Part shown: in pieces, positions 27,501-34,617 of the stretch
How the letters are laid out: every line of letters starts with the position of its first letter
How positions within the stretch are numbered: the first letter of the stretch is position 1
IMG/VR virus record: IMGVR_UViG_3300022920_000015
Coordinates: 1-40,287 of that record
Length of the DNA stretch: 40,287 nt
Source: a virus
Reading direction: 5' to 3' (one strand)
Made by a program: the position numbers and the translations under genes
Notes under the pieces: model-generated
Told to the model about the DNA's origin: nothing
Databases searched by the model: none
Seen by the model: only the letters and a program-made list of their open reading frames with translations

Positions 27501-30500
27501 TGGCACATTAAGTATCGGGTGGAAGAACTTCAGAGAAAATGTATCGTTCTCTTACCCTTCAGTTGTTAAAGGAAAAGAATCATCTACAATGAAGGTGTAT
27601 TCAAATAATGCTAAAAATTCAGATGGGTCGTATAATCCATTGAATATATTAGCAGAAATTCATGCACAAGAAACACTTGAAGGTGAAACTGTCAGACTTA
27701 CATTCAACACGGGATTCACCAATGATGTGGAGTACTATTATGACTTTATATATCGTGGATCGGCAACTGGTACTCAATATACATTAAATGAACTTAAAAC
27801 ATCATTGGATTATAGTTGTACTCTACCACCAAACCAAGGTGAATATATTCAAATTTCAGAAGACAAGTTTACGGACCCACTTGGTGGAAAACTACCTGCA
27901 TATTTATTTTCCAAAGGAGAAACTACACCGTCTTATATACAACCTTGGTGTGGTGAGAACACAATAGGGTTATCCTGGAAAAACTTCAGAGAGAATGTAT
28001 CTTTTTCATACCCCAATGTCAACAGTGGTAAACTTCCTTCATTCATGGCAATTTATGCAAATGAAGCAAAACAGGAGGATGGATCACATGACCCAAGATA
28101 CATCTTAGCAGAAATAGGTGCTCAAGAAACTTTAAACGGAGAAATGGTGCGACTTACATTCAACACTGGATTCGTTGGGGGTGACGAATATTATTATGAA
28201 TTTATTTATCGTGGTTCAATTGAAGGTACGCACTTTACACTAAATGAACTTAAAGAGGTATGTGATTCTGAATATGCCGAGACAAACATAAACTCAGGAA
28301 CAATTCGATATATCAATGATTATGAAAATTTGAATATATTCAAAAAATGCCGACTTCCAAAGTTTTATTCAAAATCAGAAAATCAACTTTCATATGTTGA
28401 ACCATATTCATCTGACGAAACGCAAGCAATTTCATGGAAGAACTTCAGAGAAAATGTTTCATTTTCATATCCAAACATAGACTCTGGATCTGAACCGAGT
28501 TTTGTAACAATATATTCAGATGGAGCAAAACGATTAGATGGATCGTATGATCCTGTTTATATGTTGGCAGAAATTGGTGCTTCCGATGCAATGAATGGTC
28601 AGGTTGTAAAACTCTTTATATATGCTGATAATTGTAAAAATGATAAAACTAAAGTCTATGAGTTTATATATAAAGGATCAGTTGAGGGTTCTCACTATAC
28701 CCTCGGTGAATTAAAAAATAAACTCGACTACGATTGTACACTACCTCCTAATATGGGAACTCCCGTTTTGCTAACAACAATAAACCCAATTGCAAATGAA
28801 AACTCGTTGCTTTTTAGTAAACCCACAGGAGGGTTATCATATACAGAACCTTACTCATCTGACAACTCAATGGGGTTGTCATGGAAAAACTTCAGAGAGA
28901 ATGTATCTTTTTCTTATCCTGATGTATCCAGAGGCAACCACCCTTCATTCATGGCAATTTATGCAAATGAAGCAAAACAGGAGGATGGATCACATGACCC
29001 AAGATACATCTTAGCAGAAATAGGTGCTCAAGAAACTTTAAACGGAGAAATGGTGCGACTTACATTCAACACTGGATTCATTGGGGGTGACGAATATTAT
29101 TATGAATTTATTTATCGTGGTTCAATTGAAGGTACGCACTTTACACTAAATGAACTTAAACAATCATTAGATTTTGATTGCACACTTCCTGCGAATATGG
29201 GTGGTTATATCTCTATCTCAGATAGTGAATTCAGTGATCCTCTTGATAACAAAACCAGAGCAAAGTTTTTCTCAAAGAATGAAGATGGAGTTTCATATAC
29301 GGAACCCTGGATGGATGACGACGTAATTGATATTTCGTGGAAAAATTTCAGAGAGAATGTATCATTTTCGTATCCAAGTGTGAAAAAAGGAAATACACCA
29401 TCTGTAATGACAATATATGGAAATGGTGCGATTCAACTAGATGGAACATACAATCCAATGTGTATACTTGCAGAAATCGGTGCACAGGAAACTTTAAACG
29501 GAGAGTTGGTCCGTCTGACATTAAATTCGGGTTCGGTTGATGGAGAGGAATATTACTACGACTTTATATATCAGGGTTCATTGGGTGGTACTCACTATAC
29601 AATCAACGAACTAAGAGAGTCAGTTGAGTTTGAGTGTATGTTATCACCAAACCAAGGAACATCAGTTTCCTTGTCAGATATAAAATTTGATGACTATTTA
29701 CTAAACTCCAATGGTGCAAGGTTTTATACAAAAAATAAGAATCAAAGTTCATATAAACAAAACCCACATATTGATGAGATTTCAATTGGTTGGAAAAACT
29801 TCAGAGAGAATGTATCATTTTCCTACCCAAGTGTAAGATCGGGATCAGAACCTAGTTTCATGACAATATATGCAAACGGTGCCAAAGACAAAAACGGTAA
29901 CTATGATCCAATAAAAACTCTAGCAGAAATAGGGGCGGAAGATTCTTTAAATGAACATACAGTTAGGTTGACGTTTAATTATGGGTCCGAAACTGACGAT
30001 GAGTTTTATTACGAATTTATCTACAACGGTTCGTTGAATGGAACGCACTATACACTCGGTGAACTTATGGAGCACAACTTACTAAAACTAGTAGAATCAA
30101 CATCACATATTCAAAAAAATAAATCTGATAAAAATAATAGATTTTATGTTGAAAAACTTAGAAATGAAGTAGTACATCAAGTCAAACCTCATGATGTTAA
30201 TTTAATTACAAGTGATGTAAATACAAAAATTAAAAAAATAAAATCGTTTGGAATGTTGCCCAATAACTATGGTCACGCAGACACACTTAGAACTCAACTT
30301 ACAGATGATATACTACAATCGTCTAATCAAATTACATTTTATAGTATGGGTGATAATAATACACCATACACACAACAAAGTGGATTAAAAGATGAGATAT
30401 CGATCAGTTGGAAGAACTTCAGAGAAGGTGTCAGTTTCTACTATCCAACTATTTCAAAAAAAACATCTGATCTGAGTGAGTGTTCTATGAGTGTATATAT

Positions 30501-33500
30501 GGATCACACCACCGAGGTGGGTTATGATAAAAACAGAATTCTCGCAGAAGTAAAATCAAATACTGCATTAAACGGAGAGATTGTTCGGTTGGTTCTTAAT
30601 AAGGATGAAAATACCGAAATTTTCTATGAATTTCTATTTGATGGTACACCAAACGGTACTCACTACACACTTACAGAGTTAACTGAGAACATTTCTCCAA
30701 ATCTAAATAAACCTTTAATAGTTCACTCTCCGGAAATTGAAAATTGTAAAGTTAGAATAGATAAAAATCAACTTACACCTGGATTGCATAAGTTGTACAT
30801 ATTATTATTAGATTCGTCTGACCAACCAATTGGTAAAGAATCAAAAATAGAGATGTATAACAATCCAATTATTTATGACTTAGAAAACCGTAAAAACTTA
30901 GTTAAAAAATCATATACATATTCAACAGACATAAACTCTAAATTTGGAAAAGGAATCGATGCTTCGGATAATTTTTTGGTTATTGGAAATCCCGTGGACA
31001 GAAAGTACTACACAGATTACAGAACATCATATAAAGCAGGAAGTGCGTTTGTATTTAGGGTAAACGAACAAAATCTAGACTTTATTGAAAAAATTTATGG
31101 TGAAGATAACTTTGAAAACGAATTTAGTTCAGAATTTGGAAACGACATATCTGTACTTGGAAGTAATTTTTTAGTTGGGGGTCATTCAACAGAAATGACG
31201 AATATTAACATAAATGAACGCAGTGGAATTAAAAAACTTGATATTGAAGATTTGGAATTTGGAGCAACAAAATATTCGGACGAATACTATAATACAAACG
31301 AAGCACTGATAACTGATTATGAATTTGATTTAAACAGTGAAGTTGGGGATGCAATAATAAAAGTAAAAATAGATGACTTGAACATAAATAAATTATTACT
31401 AAATGAAGCAACCTTAAAAGCAAACTTTATTGATACCGGATACGAAACTTTGAGAATTTCTGATGTAGAGGGAGAAACAATCGAGACTTTAAACGGAGTG
31501 TATAGATTAATAAAATCTCCAATTAATGTTGTTTCTGGATGCGATGTAGATTTAAATTCAATGAATCGTGTCTACATGAATAAGCATAACTGGTCGGTGT
31601 TTTATGATAAACTACGAACTCGTTGGGTTCTTACTGATAAACCCAATATATCAGTTGAATATGAAATACCGTGTAGTTGGAATAATACTCTTGAAATATT
31701 TGAACGAATTAATTTAATAAGTGAGTTTAATTTGTTGACCGAAGAGATGCTGACAAGTGCGTTGTCTTTGTATAATATAAGTGATCATGGTGTGATAAAT
31801 AAATGGAAAGCACGAACACAAACTAAAATTCCGAGAATACACATCAGATATGCAGATTTAATCAGAGAACTTGAATCAATTTCTAAACTTAACTTAAACG
31901 AACAAATAACAGAAGAATTGTTTTATTTGTATAGTTCAAATTCAAGAAAACGTATAGACATAGACATACTAAAGAGGTGGAAAGAATCCGATGGTAATTT
32001 AGGGATGTTGCCCTTTGTATACGAACTAGACTCAGTTAACCCCATTTCTTTAAATTTTAACTTATTGGTTAAAACTTTGGACATCTATAAGTTAAAAGAT
32101 TATAAAATATTAAAATCGTGGTCAGTCAAACTTGGGTATGAACACCTCCTTGGTGATTTATTGACAGAAATTAGACCAAACTACCACGACAATTTATCTT
32201 TATATAATTTACGGGTGTTGAGTAAAATTGCTTTAGATTTTATAAATCAAAGAAAATATAACTCGTTGCCTGATATGGACGATAATCTGTGTTCTGATGT
32301 TGAAAACTTTGACTTAACTGAAGAAGAACTTGTTAGTTATAGACAAAAATGGAAACCTCATGTAGATAATAGTGGTTTTTTACTAAGTGATGTATTCAAA
32401 GATATAAACAAAAATATAAATATCAATTTCGCATTATCAACCGAGGTCTCCGAAGAAGAAATTCCGCAGAATTTCAAGTCGGGAGTCGGAACTCTTGATA
32501 ACAAAACTATTGATGTATATTCAAACAACGATACAACGGGTCAAAATTCATCATTAACATGGGGAATATACCGAGATGAAACAAAAATAGTAGGAAATTA
32601 CATACACTTTTATATTAATTTACTTCCCGATGTCAAATTAGATAGTACACTAGTCTTTGTGTATAATTCTGTAAAGTCGGCGATCAATGGGTATGTATAT
32701 TATTACTCGGTTGATAAAATCAATAATAAATGTAATAAGTTGAAGAGGATGAAAACTAACAAGACACCATATTCATGTAAAAAACAATATGGTCACTCGG
32801 TAAGTTTAAGCAAAAACTTTATTTCGGTTGGGTCTCCTATACTTGGTAACTTCAATATTGATGAAATTACTACATTTGGTGGACGATCAATGGTATCGTT
32901 TGGGGAATCTGAAAAACTTTTTATAGAGTATAGCACAATACATCCTACTTACATAAGTCAACTTAGTAAAAAGGCGGTGGGTTCTATCATTGCATATGAC
33001 CACTCTGCAATACGAGATAATAAACGTCATTATATAGGAAACATATTCTATAAGAATGGAATTATAGCACTCACAGATAGAAGTGGGTATTTCTCAAATG
33101 TACTAAGTAACAGTGGTGTGTCTGGATTTGAGTTAGAGTTTAAATCGATGCACACTTTATATGAAAATGAAATATTATGTAAAGTTGACCCACATGAATT
33201 TAATTTCAGCACAAACCCATCCGCCGTCACCACGGGAAGTGTTTCATATGATATAAATCAAGATGGAAAGTTTGATATAATTGATGCATCCTACATATTT
33301 AAATACATAATGGGTGAAGTTGGAGATATAGAAATAACCGATGATGAGATAATAGAAAACGAAACGTCGATCAAGTTGTCAGATAAAAACAATTGGCCAA
33401 AGCAAGATATATTGATGACGGAGTCTGAAGATGCTTTATTGATGGATTTGTTTTTTAGTTCTACCATAATTGAAAATCGTCCAGTGCATGAAAAAATACT

Positions 33501-33912
33501 ATCAAATTTAAAAGAAAAATATGAAAACGGAGATTTTGATATCAACGGAGATGGTAAGACTGATGAAGTTGATGCGAATTTATTATTAAGATATTTCATA
33601 GGACGTCGTGGTACATATTTAACACGTGACTTGGTAAGTAAATATAACAATTCGTCTAGAACAGATTCAAGTAGTATAGTGGAGTTTCTAGATGAAAAGA
33701 CTGGTAAAAACTTAGGTCGTGAAATATTAAAAGATTTTCAAGACTTTTCTGAAAATGACAAACAAGATTCTACTGGAAGTTACCTTGCTCCATATGCAAC
33801 CACAATTGGATTATATAGTGGTTTAGAACTTGCTATGGTTGCAAAATTGGGCAAGCCTGTGAAAATACTTCCGAACTATCCTATAAACTTTTTAATAAAA
33901 TTTGATAATTAA
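24502..33912 (+). CDS. Giant repeat-rich surface protein (3136 aa) with FG-GAP motifs, eight SWKNFREN repeats and dockerin segments
   Basis: One 9.4-kb frame from GTG 24502, with no Shine-Dalgarno; the next in-frame ATG is about 60 codons in. Residues about 236-700 hold FG-GAP/integrin-alpha-type motifs (YGYAVDSHGDFLVTGAP, FGKSVSINETICAIGSP, FGASISIDKDFIAIGSP, FGEKVVIKGNKLYAS). Residues 832 to about 2070 are eight tandem copies of a roughly 150-aa domain. FG-GAP motifs resume at about 2146 (FGKGIDASDNFLVIGNP), 2208 and 2762 (YGHSVSLSKNFISVGSP). An ANGVY-type module is near 2315 and a helical repeat stretch runs about 2408-2590. Dockerin-type calcium loops lie at 2917-2938 and 3013-3034, and the end matches the 472-aa protein's C-terminus. 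Most likely a tail-appendage or host-binding protein; its exact virion place is unknown. Confidence 0.8.
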   Translation: MIKVLKLSNKSVTRFNTNKKWNYSTLDSGSNIVLEQGDDIPLFSSATNKLSTEQNNSEFKLNMRVGKKVTGTFFSKDSKHYNSKNEPLNYDGSYQRVVYNSVKHLFYNDYGTIGDTENDHHYKNPMNIFGSETGIYSPQNFNSNTLEVDKRSERRILKDEVTVLEIPAGVFGEKIKPGTLKIIDHSSEYESIEIVDDGNTNLVVGSDTFNSISELNLNSFFSSISETSSVDSKITIDYTDLSYGYAVDSHGDFLVTGAPILSTSPSENQSGRASLHKFNTTTKQHELVKNFYCPFTQNGIAQENRNDNCQFIITELDDVISTEDFLVNDNFGKSVSINETICAIGSPMSHINGRNNDQPTGHVFIYEKDKGGKENWGIVNVFEGTPDSEFGASISIDKDFIAIGSPNFDNGTGCVYLFKKTKRTKKHPWIKTSSVYDSYKWNDVLSKYEGVPTQNTEKYSKYLKERDRIVSHRISKTIKELKNARDAGIMSDVEYGQRVPTKDDYSEVFPYNYLYTDNNQDCDNKSVNWYNQKIWSKNTHPATRCQFSETEKNFKKSVWPGYMTDEKTDLYLPNPDHEQNKDNKWAYRWKLQNVEGGAESIHLFGEETMCELEEVSMFSDSELNSFGDDSGFPLTEYSETPRESIGDTTFDLVGTIKSPDLSSKRFGEKVVIKGNKLYASTYSTDLPRCYMFTKTTNKHGCEVWDLKNTITETELVGHTSESYVDETAFKSAEINHYDTYFDIKVCPNTQSNSESSGVDVYDNWIYSFDQPILNSEYKIQGGVRVNKCDSICKDFNTYKYYSRFGKINTNLSAQIPANYGTSVDLPMLDTSANFFSKPELADSFYHPSENSTGVSWKNARENVSFVYTNVEPGTFPNFMTIYSNEAKQEDGTYDPIHTLIEIGAQETLNNKPVRLIINSGLGDIEHFYEFLYRGSIEGTHYTINELKQSVDFDCTLPPNNGHYEIISNENFVDSLGNKPNAKFFYNTESDSTYSEPWTSDGTLSIGWKNFRENVSFSYPSVVKGKESSTMKVYSNNAKNSDGSYNPLNILAEIHAQETLEGETVRLTFNTGFTNDVEYYYDFIYRGSATGTQYTLNELKTSLDYSCTLPPNQGEYIQISEDKFTDPLGGKLPAYLFSKGETTPSYIQPWCGENTIGLSWKNFRENVSFSYPNVNSGKLPSFMAIYANEAKQEDGSHDPRYILAEIGAQETLNGEMVRLTFNTGFVGGDEYYYEFIYRGSIEGTHFTLNELKEVCDSEYAETNINSGTIRYINDYENLNIFKKCRLPKFYSKSENQLSYVEPYSSDETQAISWKNFRENVSFSYPNIDSGSEPSFVTIYSDGAKRLDGSYDPVYMLAEIGASDAMNGQVVKLFIYADNCKNDKTKVYEFIYKGSVEGSHYTLGELKNKLDYDCTLPPNMGTPVLLTTINPIANENSLLFSKPTGGLSYTEPYSSDNSMGLSWKNFRENVSFSYPDVSRGNHPSFMAIYANEAKQEDGSHDPRYILAEIGAQETLNGEMVRLTFNTGFIGGDEYYYEFIYRGSIEGTHFTLNELKQSLDFDCTLPANMGGYISISDSEFSDPLDNKTRAKFFSKNEDGVSYTEPWMDDDVIDISWKNFRENVSFSYPSVKKGNTPSVMTIYGNGAIQLDGTYNPMCILAEIGAQETLNGELVRLTLNSGSVDGEEYYYDFIYQGSLGGTHYTINELRESVEFECMLSPNQGTSVSLSDIKFDDYLLNSNGARFYTKNKNQSSYKQNPHIDEISIGWKNFRENVSFSYPSVRSGSEPSFMTIYANGAKDKNGNYDPIKTLAEIGAEDSLNEHTVRLTFNYGSETDDEFYYEFIYNGSLNGTHYTLGELMEHNLLKLVESTSHIQKNKSDKNNRFYVEKLRNEVVHQVKPHDVNLITSDVNTKIKKIKSFGMLPNNYGHADTLRTQLTDDILQSSNQITFYSMGDNNTPYTQQSGLKDEISISWKNFREGVSFYYPTISKKTSDLSECSMSVYMDHTTEVGYDKNRILAEVKSNTALNGEIVRLVLNKDENTEIFYEFLFDGTPNGTHYTLTELTENISPNLNKPLIVHSPEIENCKVRIDKNQLTPGLHKLYILLLDSSDQPIGKESKIEMYNNPIIYDLENRKNLVKKSYTYSTDINSKFGKGIDASDNFLVIGNPVDRKYYTDYRTSYKAGSAFVFRVNEQNLDFIEKIYGEDNFENEFSSEFGNDISVLGSNFLVGGHSTEMTNININERSGIKKLDIEDLEFGATKYSDEYYNTNEALITDYEFDLNSEVGDAIIKVKIDDLNINKLLLNEATLKANFIDTGYETLRISDVEGETIETLNGVYRLIKSPINVVSGCDVDLNSMNRVYMNKHNWSVFYDKLRTRWVLTDKPNISVEYEIPCSWNNTLEIFERINLISEFNLLTEEMLTSALSLYNISDHGVINKWKARTQTKIPRIHIRYADLIRELESISKLNLNEQITEELFYLYSSNSRKRIDIDILKRWKESDGNLGMLPFVYELDSVNPISLNFNLLVKTLDIYKLKDYKILKSWSVKLGYEHLLGDLLTEIRPNYHDNLSLYNLRVLSKIALDFINQRKYNSLPDMDDNLCSDVENFDLTEEELVSYRQKWKPHVDNSGFLLSDVFKDINKNININFALSTEVSEEEIPQNFKSGVGTLDNKTIDVYSNNDTTGQNSSLTWGIYRDETKIVGNYIHFYINLLPDVKLDSTLVFVYNSVKSAINGYVYYYSVDKINNKCNKLKRMKTNKTPYSCKKQYGHSVSLSKNFISVGSPILGNFNIDEITTFGGRSMVSFGESEKLFIEYSTIHPTYISQLSKKAVGSIIAYDHSAIRDNKRHYIGNIFYKNGIIALTDRSGYFSNVLSNSGVSGFELEFKSMHTLYENEILCKVDPHEFNFSTNPSAVTTGSVSYDINQDGKFDIIDASYIFKYIMGEVGDIEITDDEIIENETSIKLSDKNNWPKQDILMTESEDALLMDLFFSSTIIENRPVHEKILSNLKEKYENGDFDINGDGKTDEVDANLLLRYFIGRRGTYLTRDLVSKYNNSSRTDSSSIVEFLDEKTGKNLGREILKDFQDFSENDKQDSTGSYLAPYATTIGLYSGLELAMVAKLGKPVKILPNYPINFLIKFDN
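28036..28254 (+). repeat. 219-bp near-identical block, first copy (repeat unit 3)
   Basis: Aligned by eye with 28942-29160 at an offset of 906 bp (302 codons). The only difference is G at 28174 versus A at 29080 (Val/Ile). The flanks diverge at once downstream and within a few tens of bases upstream. Confidence 0.95.
28942..29160 (+). repeat. 219-bp near-identical block, second copy (repeat unit 5)
   Basis: Partner of 28036-28254 with one mismatch in 219 bp. The unit lying between them (unit 4) is clearly diverged, so simple duplication of neighbouring units does not explain the identity. Confidence 0.95.
33250..33603 (+). other. Two dockerin type I calcium-binding segments
   Basis: Segment 1, DINQDGKFDIIDASYIFKYI followed by MG (33250-33315), and segment 2, DINGDGKTDEVDANLLLRYF followed by IG (33538-33603). 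Each has the full D-x-N-x-D-G-x-x-D-x-x-D loop and the helix ending in (K/R)Y(I/F)(M/I)G. In classical dockerins the two segments are separated by a short linker; here by about 74 residues. Confidence 0.85.
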
Positions 33913-33926
33913 GCAAGTTGGCTTGA

Positions 33927-33933
33927 TATTTAT
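33927..33933 (+). promoter_or_regulatory. TATTTAT element upstream of the Gly-rich protein gene (candidate promoter)
   Basis: GATATTTATGAG lies in a 53-nt gap. A start about 6-8 bases downstream would give a leader of about 25 nt containing the GGAGA ribosome site at 33953-33957. This is the most promoter-like of the five examples. Confidence 0.4.
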
Positions 33934-33952
33934 GAGTAATAACCTATTAATC

Positions 33953-33957
33953 GGAGA
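33953..33957 (+). promoter_or_regulatory. Shine-Dalgarno GGAGA for the Gly-rich protein
   Basis: GGAGA lies eight bases before ATG 33966 and decides this start over the ATG at 33932, which opens only a 10-codon frame. Confidence 0.8.
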
Positions 33958-33965
33958 AAAATAAA

Positions 33966-34568
33966 ATGAGTTTAGATGCAAAAACAGCAAATGCAAGATC
34001 AAAAACACTTAACAATTCAAGTGGACGTTGGTCTGTAGATGAAGGCCTTGGAGGAAAAGGACTTGAGGCTTTATACGCAAACGCAAAAGGAAGTATTTAC
34101 ACAGCAATGGGTGGTGGTAATTTACCAGCCGGAGCAAAGTCACCTGGTTTGAATGATCAAATTGGTAACGGTATGAACAGAACTGAAGGTGGTCAAAGTT
34201 TCTTCGGATTTGGTCGTGGCAATGTACAAGCACGTGGGGGATCACAAGGATCAAAAGGAGTTGGTTCTGAAAATGTAGCAGGTGGAGAAGGCCGTGGTAA
34301 ACAAGCACCAAAACAAAAGGGATCGGTTGAAATTAAAGGTTTTACAACTTATCGTGTACCAATGACTGACCACGACTACGGAGCAAATGCGGCCGGAGTA
34401 AAAGATTTGGCAATGGCAAGTTGGTATACACAAGGTCTTGATAAACCAGCAAAATACGGTCAAAAAATGACCGGTCTTGGTGGTAGAAGTAAAAGTTCAC
34501 GTGGTCGTACCGCGGGTGGTAAAGATAATGCTAGAAGTGGTGGAGACGGAGGTCAAAGCAAACTCTAA
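33966..34568 (+). CDS. Gly-rich basic protein of unknown function
   Basis: A 200-aa protein, rich in Gly, Ser, Lys and Arg. The sequence alternates Gly-rich stretches (GGGNLPAGAKSPG, GFGRGNVQARGGSQGSKGVG, GLGGRSKSSRGRTAGGKDN) with one conserved-looking patch (SVEIKGFTTYRVPMTDHDYG, about residues 120-139), so it is mostly flexible with one possible folded or binding segment. No Cys, no membrane segment. It stands alone between the structural and DNA-metabolism blocks, with its own candidate promoter and one of the best ribosome-binding sites in the window, which suggests high expression. Candidates are a minor virion, nucleic-acid-binding or assembly protein, but nothing fixes the role. Confidence 0.7.
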   Translation: MSLDAKTANARSKTLNNSSGRWSVDEGLGGKGLEALYANAKGSIYTAMGGGNLPAGAKSPGLNDQIGNGMNRTEGGQSFFGFGRGNVQARGGSQGSKGVGSENVAGGEGRGKQAPKQKGSVEIKGFTTYRVPMTDHDYGANAAGVKDLAMASWYTQGLDKPAKYGQKMTGLGGRSKSSRGRTAGGKDNARSGGDGGQSKL

Positions 34569-34597
34569 TATTTAATCTTGCCTTTTTAGCACAATAC

Positions 34598-34617
34598 GCA
34601 TAACATATAGGTTATGC
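34598..34617 (+). promoter_or_regulatory. Perfect inverted repeat spanning the start codon of the RuvC-like gene
   Basis: GCATAAC, six-base spacer ATATAG, then GTTATGC. The ATG at 34614-34616 lies within the right arm, and the only Shine-Dalgarno-like bases (AGG, 34609-34611) are in the spacer and arm. In RNA this 7-bp hairpin would hide the start; in DNA it could be a dimeric operator. There is no T-run, so it is not an intrinsic terminator. Confidence 0.55.

Larger units (their letters stand above)
26995..30710 (+). repeat. Eight tandem copies of a roughly 150-residue domain (SWKNFREN repeat)
   Basis: Copies begin at 26995, 27442, 27898, 28360, 28807, 29260, 29716 and 30325, spaced 447-462 bp except the seventh, which carries about 50 extra residues. 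Common core: (I/L)(S/G)WKNFRENVSFSYP, then PSFMTIYANxAK, DGxYDP, ILAEIGAQETLNGExVRL, EYYYEFIYRGSxEGTHYTLNEL, and a linker with DFDCTLPPNxG. I do not recognise the family. Confidence 0.95.

Noticed and set aside
26995-30710. Diversity-generating retroelement variable region
   Set aside because: The near-identical blocks do not differ at adenine positions in the way DGRs produce, and no reverse transcriptase is visible in the window.
33913-33929. Terminator hairpin (AAGC/GCTT) after the 3136-aa gene
   Set aside because: The stem is only four to six pairs with a wobble, and no T-run follows.
33932-33964. Ten-codon frame (MSNNLLIGEK) upstream of the Gly-rich gene
   Set aside because: No ribosome site of its own, and it covers the Shine-Dalgarno of the next gene. 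It could be a leader peptide but nothing supports it.
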